Below the pieces are notes generated by a model. It had not been told where the DNA came from, did no database searches, and was given only the letters and a program-made list of their open reading frames with translations. This document shows positions 54,323-64,000 of a stretch of DNA of 64,000 bases, piece after piece (the stretch's first letter is position 1; every line of letters begins with the position of its first letter). Made by a program: the position numbers and the translations under genes. This stretch comes from Variovorax paradoxus (GTDB lineage Bacteria > Pseudomonadota > Gammaproteobacteria > Burkholderiales > Burkholderiaceae_C): the NCBI GenBank assembly GCA_016806145.1, contig CP063166.1:1798001-1862000 (forward strand). Reading direction: 5' to 3'.

Positions 54323-55399
54323 ATGACCGTTCAGATGCCGATCTCCGCACGCGCGTTCGTGCTCGTGCTTGCCGCCTTTTGCCTTGCGCAGATCGCGTCC
54401 GCGCAGACCCGTTCCAGCGCGGCGAACACCCGGGGCCCGGCATCGGCCCAGACGGCGGGCGAAGCGCCCGTCATGACCGTGACCGAGTGGCTGCAGCGCA
54501 TGCACGCGGGTGCGCGCCAGCGCAACTATGTCGGCACCTTCGTGGTGTCCGCGCCCGGTGGCGACCTGTCGAGCGCGCGCATCTGGCATGTGCGCGACGG
54601 CGAGCAGCAGATCGAGCGCATCGAGGCGCTGAGCGGCCCGCAGCGCTCGACCTTCCGCCGCAACCAGAGCGTGATGACCTTCCTGCCCGAAGCCAAGGTG
54701 GTGAAGGTCGAGAAGCGCGAGAACCTGGACCTCTTTCCCAACCTGCCCGACAAGCAGGATTCGTCGATCGGCGAGTTCTACGACGTGCGCTCCATCGGCA
54801 AGGACCGCGTGGCCGGCTTCGACGCCGACGTGGTGCAGCTGACCCCGCACGACGGCCTGCGCTTCGGCTACCGCATCTGGAGCGAGCGCCGCACCGGCCT
54901 GGTCGTCAAGCTGCAGACGCTCGACGACCAGTCGCGCGTGGTCGAGCAATCGGCGTTCTCCGAGCTGCAGCTCGACGTGCCCGTGAAAGCGCAGGCGCTG
55001 GCGCAGATGATGGCCAACACCGCGGGCTACCGCATCGAGAAGCTGGAGCTCGAACGCACCAGCGCGCAGGACGAGGGCTGGACCCTGAGCGCGCCGGTGG
55101 CGGGCTTCAAGCCGCGCAGCTTCTTCCGTCGGCCAGCCGCGGGTGGCGACAAGAATGCCGCGATGCAGGACCGCACCGTGCAGTGGATCTTCTCCGATGG
55201 CCTCGCCTCGGTGTCCCTCTTCATCGAGCGCTACGACGCCAAGCGCGCCCCGCGCGATGGCGTGCTGACGATCGGCGCGACCAATGCGATCCGCAGGCGC
55301 CTGCCCGAACCGGCCAACGACTGGTGGCTGACCGCCGTCGGCGAAGTGCCGCAATCGACGCTCGACGCCTTCGCCCAGAGCCTTGCACGCACGCGCTGA
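54323..55399 (+). CDS. rseB: Sigma-E regulator RseB (MucB)
   Basis: RseB is a periplasmic lipoprotein-like sensor that shields RseA from cleavage and lets go when it binds mislocalised lipopolysaccharide. The 358-residue protein has a signal peptide (residues 1-27, ending ASAQ), an N-terminal LolA-like domain (VTEWLQRMHAGARQRNYVGT, then RIWHVRDGEQQIERIEAL) and a C-terminal domain with VQWIFSDGLASVSLFIERY. These are family landmarks of MucB/RseB. It lies 28 bases after rseA. A possible sigma-E promoter stands between it and mucD. The protein is of normal length. Confidence 0.94.
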   Translation: MTVQMPISARAFVLVLAAFCLAQIASAQTRSSAANTRGPASAQTAGEAPVMTVTEWLQRMHAGARQRNYVGTFVVSAPGGDLSSARIWHVRDGEQQIERIEALSGPQRSTFRRNQSVMTFLPEAKVVKVEKRENLDLFPNLPDKQDSSIGEFYDVRSIGKDRVAGFDADVVQLTPHDGLRFGYRIWSERRTGLVVKLQTLDDQSRVVEQSAFSELQLDVPVKAQALAQMMANTAGYRIEKLELERTSAQDEGWTLSAPVAGFKPRSFFRRPAAGGDKNAAMQDRTVQWIFSDGLASVSLFIERYDAKRAPRDGVLTIGATNAIRRRLPEPANDWWLTAVGEVPQSTLDAFAQSLARTR

Positions 55400-55433
55400 T
55401 CGGCCTTCGAGGGTGGATGGACGCGAATTGCAT

Positions 55434-55460
55434 GGAACCAAGTCCGTGGTTCGACTCATA
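55434..55460 (+). promoter_or_regulatory. Sigma-E-like promoter upstream of mucD, overlapping an inverted repeat
   Basis: GGAACC at 55434-55439 and TCATA at 55456-55460 are 16 bases apart, close to the sigma-E pattern GGAACTT and TCTGA/TCAAA. Within it GAACCA (55435-55440) and TGGTTC (55447-55452) form a perfect inverted repeat with a six-base spacer, GAACCA-N6-TGGTTC. This may be an operator or an RNA hairpin. Confidence 0.5.
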
Positions 55461-55505
55461 GTCAATGTTGTTGGATCTGCTCTTTGATCTTTTGAAAGAA
55501 AACCC

Positions 55506-56981
55506 ATGATGTTCAAAGTCGAGGGACACAAGCTCCGTTCCTGCCTCTTCGCATTCGGCCTGGCGTGTTCGGTCGCCGTGGGGTTCCTGCCGGCCGCGCC
55601 GGCCGTCGCGCAGACGCGCGGGCTGCCCGACTTCGCCGACCTGGTGGAGCAGGTCGGGCCCGCGGTGGTCGGGATCCGCACCGTCGAGAAGGTGTCGACG
55701 CGCGGCAGCGGCGAGATGGACGAGGAGATGCAGGACTTCTTCCGTCGCTTCTTCGGCCAGCCACTGCCCGGCAACCCGCGTCCGGGTCCGCGCCAGAACC
55801 GTCCGCAACAGCAGCCCCAGGAAGAAGAGCGCCCGCGCGGCGTGGGCTCGGGCTTCATCCTGACGGCCGACGGCTATGTCATGACCAATGCGCACGTCAT
55901 CGAGGACGCATCGGAGATCATCGTCACGCTGACCGACAAGCGCGAGTTCAAGGCCAAGCTCGTCGGCGCCGACAAGCGCAGCGACGTCGCGGTCGTGAAG
56001 ATCGAGGCCACGAGCCTGCCGGTGGTGAAGATCGGCGACATCTCGAAGCTGCGCGTGGGCGAGTGGGTGATGGCCATCGGTTCGCCGTTCGGCCTCGAGA
56101 ACACCGTGACCGCGGGCATCGTGAGTGCCAAGCAGCGCGACACCGGCGAGCTGGTGCCGCTGATCCAGACCGACGTCGCGATCAACCCGGGCAACTCGGG
56201 CGGCCCGCTGATCAACCTGCGCGGCGAGGTGATCGGCATCAACAGCCAGATCTACTCGCGCTCGGGCGGCTACATGGGCATCTCGTTCTCGATCCCGATC
56301 GACGAGGCGATCCGCGTCAGCGACCAGTTGCGTACCACCGGGCGCGTGTCGCGCGGCCTGATCGGCGTGTCCATCGGTTCGGTCTCGAAGGACGTGGCCG
56401 AGTCCATCGGCCTGGGCAAGGCACGCGGCGCGCTCGTGAGCGCCGTGGTGCCGGGTTCGGCGGCCGAGAAGGCCGGCGTGCGCGAGGGCGACATCATCAC
56501 CAAGTACGGCGACAAGGTCATCGAGACGCCGAGCGACCTGTCGCGCTCGGTGGCCAGCACCAAGCCGGGCGTGAAGAGCACGTTGACCGTGTTCCGCAAC
56601 GGCGCCTCGCGCGAGCTCTCCATCACCGTGGCCGAGGGCGATGCCGAGGCCAAGCCCGCGAAGAAGCCCGCCGATCGTGAAGAGCCGCAGGCGAAGCCGT
56701 CGGCGGCGGGCAAGTCGCTCGGCCTCGCGGTCAGCGACCTGACCGAGGCGCAGAAGAAGGAGCTCAAGGTCCGCGGCGTGCGCATCGACGCGGCCAGCGA
56801 AGCGGCCGCCAAGGCTGGCCTGCGCGAGGGCGACGTGATCCTGTCGATCGCCAACACCGAGGTGGGCAGCGTCAAGGAATTCGAGGCCGCCGTTTCCAAG
56901 GCCGACAAGAGCAAGCCGGTCAGCGTGCTGTTCCGCCGTGGCGAATGGGCGCAGTACGCGCTCATCCGGCCCGCACGCTGA
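55506..56981 (+). CDS. mucD: Periplasmic serine protease MucD/DegP (HtrA family)
   Basis: The protease degrades misfolded periplasmic proteins and is a standard sigma-E target. The 491-residue product has a signal peptide (residues about 1-36, APAVAQ), a trypsin-like domain with His130 in VMTNAHVIED, Asp160 in KRSDVAVVKI and Ser231 in NPGNSGGPLIN, and two PDZ domains (from about 285 and 400). A Gln/Pro/Arg-rich insertion at about 88-110 (PRPGPRQNRPQQQPQEEERP) lies in the loop that often differs in this family. It follows rseB by about 106 bases that hold the sigma-E-like promoter, and a strong terminator comes after it. Confidence 0.96.
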   Translation: MMFKVEGHKLRSCLFAFGLACSVAVGFLPAAPAVAQTRGLPDFADLVEQVGPAVVGIRTVEKVSTRGSGEMDEEMQDFFRRFFGQPLPGNPRPGPRQNRPQQQPQEEERPRGVGSGFILTADGYVMTNAHVIEDASEIIVTLTDKREFKAKLVGADKRSDVAVVKIEATSLPVVKIGDISKLRVGEWVMAIGSPFGLENTVTAGIVSAKQRDTGELVPLIQTDVAINPGNSGGPLINLRGEVIGINSQIYSRSGGYMGISFSIPIDEAIRVSDQLRTTGRVSRGLIGVSIGSVSKDVAESIGLGKARGALVSAVVPGSAAEKAGVREGDIITKYGDKVIETPSDLSRSVASTKPGVKSTLTVFRNGASRELSITVAEGDAEAKPAKKPADREEPQAKPSAAGKSLGLAVSDLTEAQKKELKVRGVRIDAASEAAAKAGLREGDVILSIANTEVGSVKEFEAAVSKADKSKPVSVLFRRGEWAQYALIRPAR

Positions 56982-57000
56982 TCCCGGCGGTGCCGTCAAG

Positions 57001-57038
57001 TGGCCCCACCCGTCAGTCGGGTTTGGGGCCATTTTTTT
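57001..57038 (+). terminator. Rho-independent terminator after mucD
   Basis: TGGCCCCA (57001-57008) pairs perfectly with TGGGGCCA (57024-57031), with an inner CCCG/CGGG pair and a small loop, and seven T follow (57032-57038). It is 19 bases after the mucD stop and ends the rpoE-rseA-rseB-mucD unit. Confidence 0.95.
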
Positions 57039-57372
57039 GAGCTGTTTGCGACGCTTCGGTGCGCGGCTCTAAAAAAATCTGCATCGGCTCGGAGCCGGCG
57101 ATTTGTTGGCGTTCACTAACTTAAAGAAGGGCTAAGGACCGTTTTCGGTAGAATAGCGGCCTCTCGGCGGCGAGTCGGCGCATAAGCGGGACAGTCTCCT
57201 CCACCATGCGAGATGTCAGGTGACAGTCCACCGACGCTCCACAGATCGCCCACAAGTTGTTCAGAGAGTGCTCCACCAAGCCTGTTGATAAGTTGTTTAT
57301 AAGTTGCTTGTTGTTGACCCGCAACGACCCGTTTGAACCCTGTTCCCGGATGTACGCGCTTCCCTTTTTGCC
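57039..57372. other. AT-richer gap between mucD and lepA without a protein gene
   Basis: About 330 bases follow the mucD terminator before the next promoter. Base composition here is visibly less GC-rich than the coding DNA around it. It contains a TAGAAT box near 57151, the two tandem 11-mers at 57283-57304 and many TTG/AAC words. Open frames of 67-90 codons on the minus strand have no ribosome sites and no likeness to known proteins, so I do not call them. A rho-independent terminator at 57419-57449 belongs to the short RNA candidate downstream. Confidence 0.45.
57283..57304 (+). repeat. Two tandem 11-bp repeats, DnaA-box-like
   Basis: TGTTGATAAGT (57283-57293) is directly followed by TGTTTATAAGT (57294-57304), differing at one base. 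Read on the minus strand the first holds TTATCAACA, one base from the DnaA box TTATCCACA; the second holds TTATAAACA. Two copies only, so an origin is not supported. Confidence 0.6.
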
Positions 57373-57383
57373 TACAATGAAGT

Positions 57384-57449
57384 TCCAACTACTGCAGTTG
57401 CCATTGCTTGTTGGTTCAGGGCGCGTCTCCAGGAGACGCGCCCTTTTTT
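57384..57449 (+). ncRNA. Candidate short RNA with its own promoter and terminator, upstream of lepA
   Basis: A good -10 box TACAAT lies at 57373-57378. Transcription from it would start near 57384 and reach a very strong terminator at 57419-57449, where GGGCGCGTCT pairs with AGACGCGCCC around CCAGG and six T follow. That gives an RNA of about 66 bases. In front of the terminator stem, CCAAC and GTTGG could pair around a 20-base loop. It ends about 55 bases before the lepA start, so it is not simply the lepA leader, unless it acts as an attenuator. The -35 region is weak. I do not recognise the family; small betaproteobacterial RNAs of this size are known. Confidence 0.5.
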
Positions 57450-57504
57450 CTTGCCTGTTGCCCTCTGTGCACGAGCCAATTCAAGTACTTAAGCGTTCCC
57501 GTTG

Positions 57505-59316
<1,812 letters not shown>

Positions 59317-59321
59317 TCAAC

Positions 59322-60287
59322 ATGGCATTCATCACCTCCCTCATCCTCGCGGCATTCGCCGGCTACATCGGCGCCTGGTACTTCGGAGCGATCGAGGGCA
59401 ACTTCGCCTTGCTGTTGTTCCTGGCCACGGTGGTCACCGGCCTCTACTGGCTGGCCGAGCGCTTCTACTTCCTGCCGCGACGCGAGCGCGCGGCCGCCGC
59501 GCTCGAGAGCTCGCTGGCCGAGCGCAATGCGCGGCTGGCCGGCCAGGGCATCAAGCAGGTCGACACCGCCGACGCCAAGGCCAGCGAGCGGCTGCTGATG
59601 CAGCCCTGGTGGCTCGACTGGACCGCCGGGCTGTTCCCCGTGATCCTGGTCGTGTTCCTGCTGCGCTCCTTCCTCTACGAGCCGTTCAAGATTCCCTCGG
59701 GTTCGATGATGCCCACGCTGCTCACCGGCGACCTGATCCTGGTCAACAAGTTCACCTACGGCCTGCGGCTGCCGGTGATCAACACCAAGATCACCGACGG
59801 CACGCCGCTGGCGCGCGGCGACGTGGTGGTGTTCCGCTACCCGCCCAAGCCGAGCCAGGACTACATCAAGCGCGTGGTCGGCATTCCCGGCGACGAGGTG
59901 GCCTACCTGAACAAGAAGCTGACCATCAACGGCCAGCCGGTTTCGAAGGAGGCCGCGCCCGACTACCTCGACGGCGAGTCGATGCGCCTGCTCAAGCAGT
60001 TCGACGAGAACCTCGCGGGCAGGCAGCACAAGATCCTCAACGACGACGCCGGCCCGGCCTTCGTGCCCGGCGCCAGCGACTTTCCGTTCCGCGAGAACTG
60101 CCGCTACTCGGTCGAAGGCGTCACCTGCAAGGTGCCGGCCGGCAACTACTTCATGATGGGCGACAACCGCGATAATTCGGCCGACTCCCGTTTCTGGGGC
60201 TTCGTGCCGGACAAGAACATCGTGGGCAGGGCCTTCTTCGTCTGGATGAACTTCGGCGACCTGGGACGCATCGGTCCATTCCAATAA
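59322..60287 (+). CDS. lepB: Signal peptidase I
   Basis: LepB removes signal peptides from exported proteins at the inner membrane. The 321-residue protein has an N-terminal membrane anchor (two helices in residues 1-50), another at about 100-118, then the catalytic domain. The Ser128/Lys183 pair is in KIPSGSMMPTLLTGD and YIKRVVGIPGD, and the box GDNRDNSADSR is intact. It starts five bases after lepA. A DUF4845 gene follows after 30 bases. Nothing unusual is seen apart from the family-typical insertions between the catalytic boxes. Confidence 0.97.
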   Translation: MAFITSLILAAFAGYIGAWYFGAIEGNFALLLFLATVVTGLYWLAERFYFLPRRERAAAALESSLAERNARLAGQGIKQVDTADAKASERLLMQPWWLDWTAGLFPVILVVFLLRSFLYEPFKIPSGSMMPTLLTGDLILVNKFTYGLRLPVINTKITDGTPLARGDVVVFRYPPKPSQDYIKRVVGIPGDEVAYLNKKLTINGQPVSKEAAPDYLDGESMRLLKQFDENLAGRQHKILNDDAGPAFVPGASDFPFRENCRYSVEGVTCKVPAGNYFMMGDNRDNSADSRFWGFVPDKNIVGRAFFVWMNFGDLGRIGPFQ

Positions 60288-60317
60288 GTCAGCAAATCGT
60301 TCGAGGGGTATGAGGGT

Positions 60318-60686
60318 ATGAGAGCTGTTCGGTCGATCCGGCACAGTGCGGCGCGCCAGCGCGGCATCTCGTTCATCGGGCTGGTGTTCGTGGCCGTCGT
60401 GCTGGCCTGCGTGGGCGTCGTCGTCGCCCAGGTCATCCCGACGCTGATCGAGTACCAGGCGATCTACAAGGCCGCCAACAAGGCCAAGGAGGGCAGCACC
60501 GTGCCCGAGATCCGCGCCATCTTCGACCGCGCCCAGGCCATCGACGACTTCACGTCGGTCACGGGCAAGGACCTCGACATCAAGAAGGTCAACGACAAGG
60601 TCGTGGTGGCCTTCTCGTACGAGCGCGAGATTCCGTTGTTCGGCCCCGCCTACCTCGTGCTCAAGTACAAGGGCGAGACCAACTGA
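60318..60686 (+). CDS. DUF4845 domain protein, single membrane helix
   Basis: The 122-residue protein has an Arg-rich N terminus that then becomes hydrophobic ([20 protein letters not shown], about residues 16-35), like a type IV pilin-type anchor, and a small periplasmic or cytoplasmic domain. The family, DUF4845, lies between lepB and rnc in many proteobacteria and has no established function. The LPxx-like ending KYKGETN is not informative. It is spaced 30 bases from lepB and 17 from rnc. The membrane start could resemble pilin-like proteins but lacks the processing site. Its conserved position suggests a link to secretion or RNA processing, which is inference. Confidence 0.85.
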   Translation: MRAVRSIRHSAARQRGISFIGLVFVAVVLACVGVVVAQVIPTLIEYQAIYKAANKAKEGSTVPEIRAIFDRAQAIDDFTSVTGKDLDIKKVNDKVVVAFSYEREIPLFGPAYLVLKYKGETN

Positions 60687-60703
60687 ACGCCCAGGGAAGC
60701 AAG

Positions 60704-61390
60704 GTGGATGGCGGCCTCACGGCGCTCCAGTCGCGCCTGAAGTACACGTTCGCCGACCCGCGGCTGCTGCAGCTCGCGCTCACGCACCGCAGTTTCTCCG
60801 CCGACCACAACGAGCGCCTCGAGTTTCTCGGCGACTCGGTGCTGAACCTGGCGGTCTCGCACCTGCTCTACACCCGCCTCGCGGCCCTGCCCGAAGGCGA
60901 CCTGTCGCGCGTGCGCGCCAACCTCGTGAAGCAGGACACGCTGCACCGGCTGGCCGTGGGCCTCGCGCTCTCGCCGCTGCTGCGGCTGGGCGAGGGCGAA
61001 GCCCGCTCGGGCGGCCCGAACCGGCCGTCGATCCTGGCCGACGCGCTCGAGGCGCTGATCGGCGCGGTCTATCTCGATGCCGGCTTCACGGCCGCGCAGG
61101 CGCTGGTGCACCGGCTCTACGAAGCGGTCGAGATCAATCCGCGCATGGAAGCGGTGGGCAAGGACCCGAAGACCGAATTGCAGGAATGGCTGCAGGGTCA
61201 CAAAATGAAGCTGCCCGTCTACCGCGTCGCGGGGACACTGGGGGCAGCGCACAAGCAGACCTTCGACGTCGAGTGCGAAGTGCCCGAGCTGGGCCTTCGC
61301 GAACGCGGCATCGGCGGTTCGCGCCGCGCCGGCGAGCAGGCGGCAGCCGCCGCCATGTTGATCCGCCTCAAGGCACGCGGCGGCGCGTGA
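60704..61390 (+). CDS. rnc: Ribonuclease III
   Basis: RNase III cuts double-stranded RNA in rRNA processing and in antisense regulation. The 228-residue protein has the catalytic signature [20 protein letters not shown], the acidic residues near [15 protein letters not shown], and a C-terminal double-stranded RNA-binding domain ([20 protein letters not shown]). The start is GTG 60704 with AGGGA seven bases upstream. It follows the DUF4845 gene by 17 bases. era begins 8 bases after its stop. Length and motifs are normal. Confidence 0.97.
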   Translation: MDGGLTALQSRLKYTFADPRLLQLALTHRSFSADHNERLEFLGDSVLNLAVSHLLYTRLAALPEGDLSRVRANLVKQDTLHRLAVGLALSPLLRLGEGEARSGGPNRPSILADALEALIGAVYLDAGFTAAQALVHRLYEAVEINPRMEAVGKDPKTELQEWLQGHKMKLPVYRVAGTLGAAHKQTFDVECEVPELGLRERGIGGSRRAGEQAAAAAMLIRLKARGGA

Positions 61391-61398
61391 CACACGAA

Positions 61399-62373
61399 AT
61401 GAACGACGCTATCAAATCAGCAGCACAACCCCAGGACCCGGCGGGCGAATCCAAACCATCGGAAGCCACGGGCCCGCAGCACTGCGGTCTGGTGGCCATC
61501 GTCGGCAAGCCCAACGTGGGCAAGTCCACGCTGCTCAACGCGCTGGTCGGCCAGAAGATCAGCATCACCTCGCGCAAGGCGCAGACCACGCGCCACCGCA
61601 TCACCGGCATGCGCACGCTCGGCGCCACGCAGTTCGTGTTCGTCGACACGCCGGGTTTCCAGACCCTGCATGGCAACGCGCTGAACAAGTCGCTCAACAA
61701 GACCGTGCAGGGCGCGGTCGGCGACGTCGACCTGATCCTGTTCGTGGTCGAGGCCGGCAGCTTCACGCCGGCCGACGAGCGCGTGCTCAAGCTGCTCGGC
61801 AAGGGCATCCCGACGATCCTGCTGGCCAACAAGCTCGACAACGTCGGGCGCCGCGGCGACATCGCGCCCTGGCTGCAGCAGATGCAGGCCAAGCACGAGT
61901 TCGCCGAGTTCGTGCCGATGTCGGCCAAGAACGCGAAGGACGTCGAGCGCCTGTTCGGCATCTGCGAGAAGTACCTGCCCGAGCAGCCCTGGTTCTACGA
62001 CGAGGACGAACTCACCGACCGCAGCGAGAAGTTCCTCGCCAGCGAGCTGGTGCGCGAGAAGCTGTTCCGCCTCACCGGCGACGAGCTGCCCTACACCTCG
62101 ACCGTCGTCATCGACAAGTTCGAGGAGGAAGCGCCGCAGAAGAAGGGCCACAAGCGCCTGCTGCGCATCGCCGCCACCATCGTGGTGGAGCGCGACAGCC
62201 ACAAGGCGATGGTGATCGGCGACAAGGGCGAGCGCATCAAGCGCATCGGCATGGAAACCCGCGTCGAGCTCGAGAAGCTGGCCGACGCCAAGGTGTTCCT
62301 CGAACTCTGGGTCAAGGTGCGTTCGGGCTGGGCCGACGACGAGGCCCGCGTGCGCTCGTTCGGCTACGAATGA
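61399..62373 (+). CDS. era: GTPase Era
   Basis: Era is a GTPase needed for 30S ribosome assembly and 16S rRNA maturation. The 324-residue product has the G1 motif [25 protein letters not shown] (G3), NKLD (G4), and a C-terminal KH RNA-binding domain with [20 protein letters not shown]. The N terminus carries about 28 extra residues rich in Ser/Pro/Gln before the GTPase. ATG 61399 is chosen; a GTG at 61387 overlaps the rnc stop. recO starts one base after its stop, so the pair is coupled. Confidence 0.97.
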   Translation: MNDAIKSAAQPQDPAGESKPSEATGPQHCGLVAIVGKPNVGKSTLLNALVGQKISITSRKAQTTRHRITGMRTLGATQFVFVDTPGFQTLHGNALNKSLNKTVQGAVGDVDLILFVVEAGSFTPADERVLKLLGKGIPTILLANKLDNVGRRGDIAPWLQQMQAKHEFAEFVPMSAKNAKDVERLFGICEKYLPEQPWFYDEDELTDRSEKFLASELVREKLFRLTGDELPYTSTVVIDKFEEEAPQKKGHKRLLRIAATIVVERDSHKAMVIGDKGERIKRIGMETRVELEKLADAKVFLELWVKVRSGWADDEARVRSFGYE

Positions 62374-62374
62374 A

Positions 62375-63148
62375 GTGGCCGCCGCCCACCGCGTTTCGCA
62401 CGAACCGGCCTATGTGCTCCATCGCTACGACTGGAGCGAGTCGAGCCTGATCCTCGAGGTCTTCACCCGCCACCACGGGCGCATCGCGCTCGTGGCCAAG
62501 GGGGCGAAGCGGCCGAGCTCCAACTTCCGCCCGGTGCTGCTGCCGCTGCAGCCGCTGGAGATCAACTACGGCGGCGACGCCGAGATCCGCACCCTGAAGG
62601 GCGCCGAGTGGATGGGCGGCCACGTCATGCCCACCGGCGACGCGCTGCTGTCGGGCTACTACCTCAACGAGCTGCTGCTGCGCCTCTTGGCGCGCGACGA
62701 CGCGCACGAGGCCCTGTTCGATGCCTACGGCGGCGTGGTGCAGGTGCTGGCCGGCGACCACGGCGGTGCCCAGGCCGCCACCCAGGCCGCCGCGCTGCGC
62801 GCCTTCGAGTTGCTGCTGCTGCGCGAGGTCGGCCTGCTGCCGCAGCTCGACGTGCAGACCCTCACGCTCGAGGCGCTCGAGGCCGGCACCCGCTACGCCC
62901 TGGTTGCCGAGGCCGGCCTGCGCGCCGCGGCCGACGACGAGGCCGCGCTGGCCGGCACCGACTGGCAGCGGCTGCAGGCCGCGCTCGACGACCGCGCGCC
63001 GTTCACGGCCACGCTGCGGCTGGTCGCGACCCTGAGCAACGGCAGCAACAGCGCGCTGCGCAACCAGCTGCGCGTGCTGCTCAACTACCATTGCGGCGTG
63101 TCCACGCTGCGCACGCGGCAGTTGATGAGAGATATCCAAGCACTATGA
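62375..63148 (+). CDS. recO: DNA repair protein RecO
   Basis: RecO works with RecF and RecR to load RecA onto SSB-coated single strands. The 257-residue protein has an N-terminal OB fold ([20 protein letters not shown], then [20 protein letters not shown]) and a helical C-terminal domain. There is only one Cys (NYHCGVS), so the four-Cys zinc site of some RecO proteins is absent, as in E. coli. The start is GTG 62375, one base after the era stop TGA, with no room for a separate ribosome site. It overlaps pdxJ by four bases at the end. Confidence 0.94.
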   Translation: MAAAHRVSHEPAYVLHRYDWSESSLILEVFTRHHGRIALVAKGAKRPSSNFRPVLLPLQPLEINYGGDAEIRTLKGAEWMGGHVMPTGDALLSGYYLNELLLRLLARDDAHEALFDAYGGVVQVLAGDHGGAQAATQAAALRAFELLLLREVGLLPQLDVQTLTLEALEAGTRYALVAEAGLRAAADDEAALAGTDWQRLQAALDDRAPFTATLRLVATLSNGSNSALRNQLRVLLNYHCGVSTLRTRQLMRDIQAL

Positions 63149-63921
63149 GCACTTCCTCTGCCTCGGCCGGCACCACCGCGCTGTCGGTCAATCTCAACAA
63201 GGTCGCGTTGGTGCGCAACACGCGCCACCTCGGCATCCCGAGCGTGACGCGGGCCGCCACCCTGTGCCTGCAGGCCGGCGCCCAGGGCATCACCGTGCAT
63301 CCGCGCCCCGACGCGCGCCACATCCGCGCGCACGACGTGCACGACCTGTCGGCGCTGCTGGCGAAAGACTGGCCGGGCATCGAGTTCAACATCGAGGGCA
63401 ATCCGTTCCAGAACCTGATGGACTTCGTGCGCGAGCTGCGTCCCCACCAGGCCACCTTCGTGCCCGACAGCGAAACCCAGTCGACCAGCGACCATGGCTG
63501 GACCTTCCCCGACGACGCCGAGCGCCTGCGCCCGCTGATCGCGGAAGCCCGTGCGCTGGGCGTGCGCGTCAGCCTGTTCATGGACCCGATCCCCGAGATG
63601 ATGGCCGCGGCCAAGGCCGTCGGCGCCGACCGCGTCGAGCTCTACACCGAATCCTTCGCGGCCTCGCGCGGCACGCCCGACGAGCAGGCCGTGCTCGAGC
63701 GCTACGCGGCCACGGCGCGCGCCGCGCTCGCCGCCGGCCTGGGCCTGAACGCCGGCCACGACCTGAGCCGCGACAACCTCACGCCCTTCCTGAAGGCGGT
63801 GCCCGGCGTGCAGGAGGTCTCGATCGGCCATGCCTTCGTGGCCGACGCGCTCGAGCTCGGCTACGAGGCCGCCACGCGCGACTACCTGCGCTGCATCGCC
63901 GAGGCCCACGCCGCCGCATGA
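63145..63921 (+). CDS. pdxJ: Pyridoxine 5'-phosphate synthase
   Basis: PdxJ joins 1-deoxy-D-xylulose 5-phosphate with 3-amino-2-oxopropyl phosphate to form pyridoxine phosphate, the vitamin B6 precursor. The 258-residue TIM-barrel protein shows [20 protein letters not shown] near the N terminus, [13 protein letters not shown] with catalytic His, [15 protein letters not shown] and the [13 protein letters not shown] segment. Its ATG overlaps recO by four bases and its stop overlaps acpS by four bases. The acpS-next-to-pdxJ order is common in proteobacteria. The enzyme is intact and cytoplasmic. Confidence 0.97.
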   Translation: MSTSSASAGTTALSVNLNKVALVRNTRHLGIPSVTRAATLCLQAGAQGITVHPRPDARHIRAHDVHDLSALLAKDWPGIEFNIEGNPFQNLMDFVRELRPHQATFVPDSETQSTSDHGWTFPDDAERLRPLIAEARALGVRVSLFMDPIPEMMAAAKAVGADRVELYTESFAASRGTPDEQAVLERYAATARAALAAGLGLNAGHDLSRDNLTPFLKAVPGVQEVSIGHAFVADALELGYEAATRDYLRCIAEAHAAA

Positions 63922-64000
63922 TCTACGGCATCGGCACCGACATCTGCGACGTCCGCCGCATCGCCGCGACCTTCGAGCGCCAGGGCGAGCGCTTCGCGCG
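63918..64000 (+). CDS. acpS: Holo-ACP synthase, N-terminal part only (cut by window end)
   Basis: The visible 27 codons start with ATG 63918 overlapping the pdxJ stop (ATGA). The translation [15 protein letters not shown], then [13 protein letters not shown], is the normal N terminus of AcpS, which attaches 4'-phosphopantetheine to acyl carrier protein. GTD includes a metal-binding Asp. The rest lies outside the window. Its substrate would be AcpP encoded at 50839-51078. Confidence 0.9.
   Translation, partial: MIYGIGTDICDVRRIAATFERQGERFA

Noticed and set aside
57283..57304. Replication origin suggested by DnaA-like boxes
   Set aside because: Only two imperfect boxes, no dnaA, rpmH or parAB genes near, and no larger repeat cluster.
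57116..57388. Minus-strand open frames of 67-90 codons in the mucD-lepA gap
   Set aside because: No ribosome sites, no resemblance to known proteins, and the region carries repeats, a promoter and a terminator in the other direction.

Overview
The window is very GC-rich, densely coded chromosomal DNA. Its gene order points to a betaproteobacterium of the order Burkholderiales, family Comamonadaceae, most likely Variovorax or a close relative. The supporting runs are rne/rluC/HAD/Rieske/sppA, maf/yceD/rpmF/plsX/fabHDG/acpP/fabF, rpoE/rseA/rseB/mucD and lepA/lepB/rnc/era/recO/pdxJ/acpS. The genus is inferred from recalled synteny and protein resemblance, not from a search.

Layout. (1) 1-4557, minus strand: the delivery end of a type VI secretion cargo operon: vgrG, a DUF2169 gene, a DUF4150 PAAR-like gene and the first 257 codons of an unrecognised effector candidate, all overlapping. 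(2) 4754-7750: a secreted SGNH hydrolase, an ECF sigma factor with an RskA-type anti-sigma gene that carries a frameshift, and a divergent DUF3455 lipoprotein gene. The gap between sigma gene and lipoprotein gene holds the same promoter-like motif (TGAATCC-N16-CGTA) facing each way. (3) 7868-9755: two membrane proteins of unknown function. (4) 9762-15634: a complete RND efflux operon. (5) 15874-21953: a rhomboid protease, argH, and divergently an AlgZ/AlgR-type two-component pair with an AI-2E-family permease. (6) 21960-26602: accessory genes, namely two MFS exporters, a GNAT acetyltransferase, a LysR regulator and a GFA-fold protein. (7) 26613-33684: ppc, and divergently hemC-hemD-hemX-hemY. 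(8) 33686-36223: a DHA2 exporter with a divergent LysR regulator. (9) 36249-43292: rne and, divergently, rluC, a HAD phosphatase, a Rieske protein and sppA. (10) 43303-52933: an MFS gene, a tetrapyrrole-methylase-fold methyltransferase and maf on the minus strand, then yceD, rpmF and the fatty-acid synthesis cluster. (11) 52947-56981: the envelope-stress sigma factor RpoE with RseA, RseB and MucD. (12) 57505-64000: lepA, lepB, a DUF4845 gene, rnc, era, recO, pdxJ and the start of acpS.

How the genes work together. Most of the window is housekeeping: haem precursor synthesis, RNA processing and degradation (RNase E, RNase III, RluC), type II fatty acid and phospholipid initiation, envelope quality control, and protein export and translation factors. 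The accessory parts are the VgrG cargo operon, the ECF/anti-sigma/lipoprotein unit, the RND operon and the MFS/GNAT/LysR block.

The most interesting non-coding signals are the twin ECF promoters near 7000, a long hairpin ending seven bases before the plsX start, a sigma-E-like promoter in front of mucD, a hairpin in the rne leader, and a promoter-plus-terminator unit between mucD and lepA that looks like a short RNA gene beside two tandem 11-bp repeats. I saw no tRNA, rRNA, CRISPR array, insertion sequence or phage genes.
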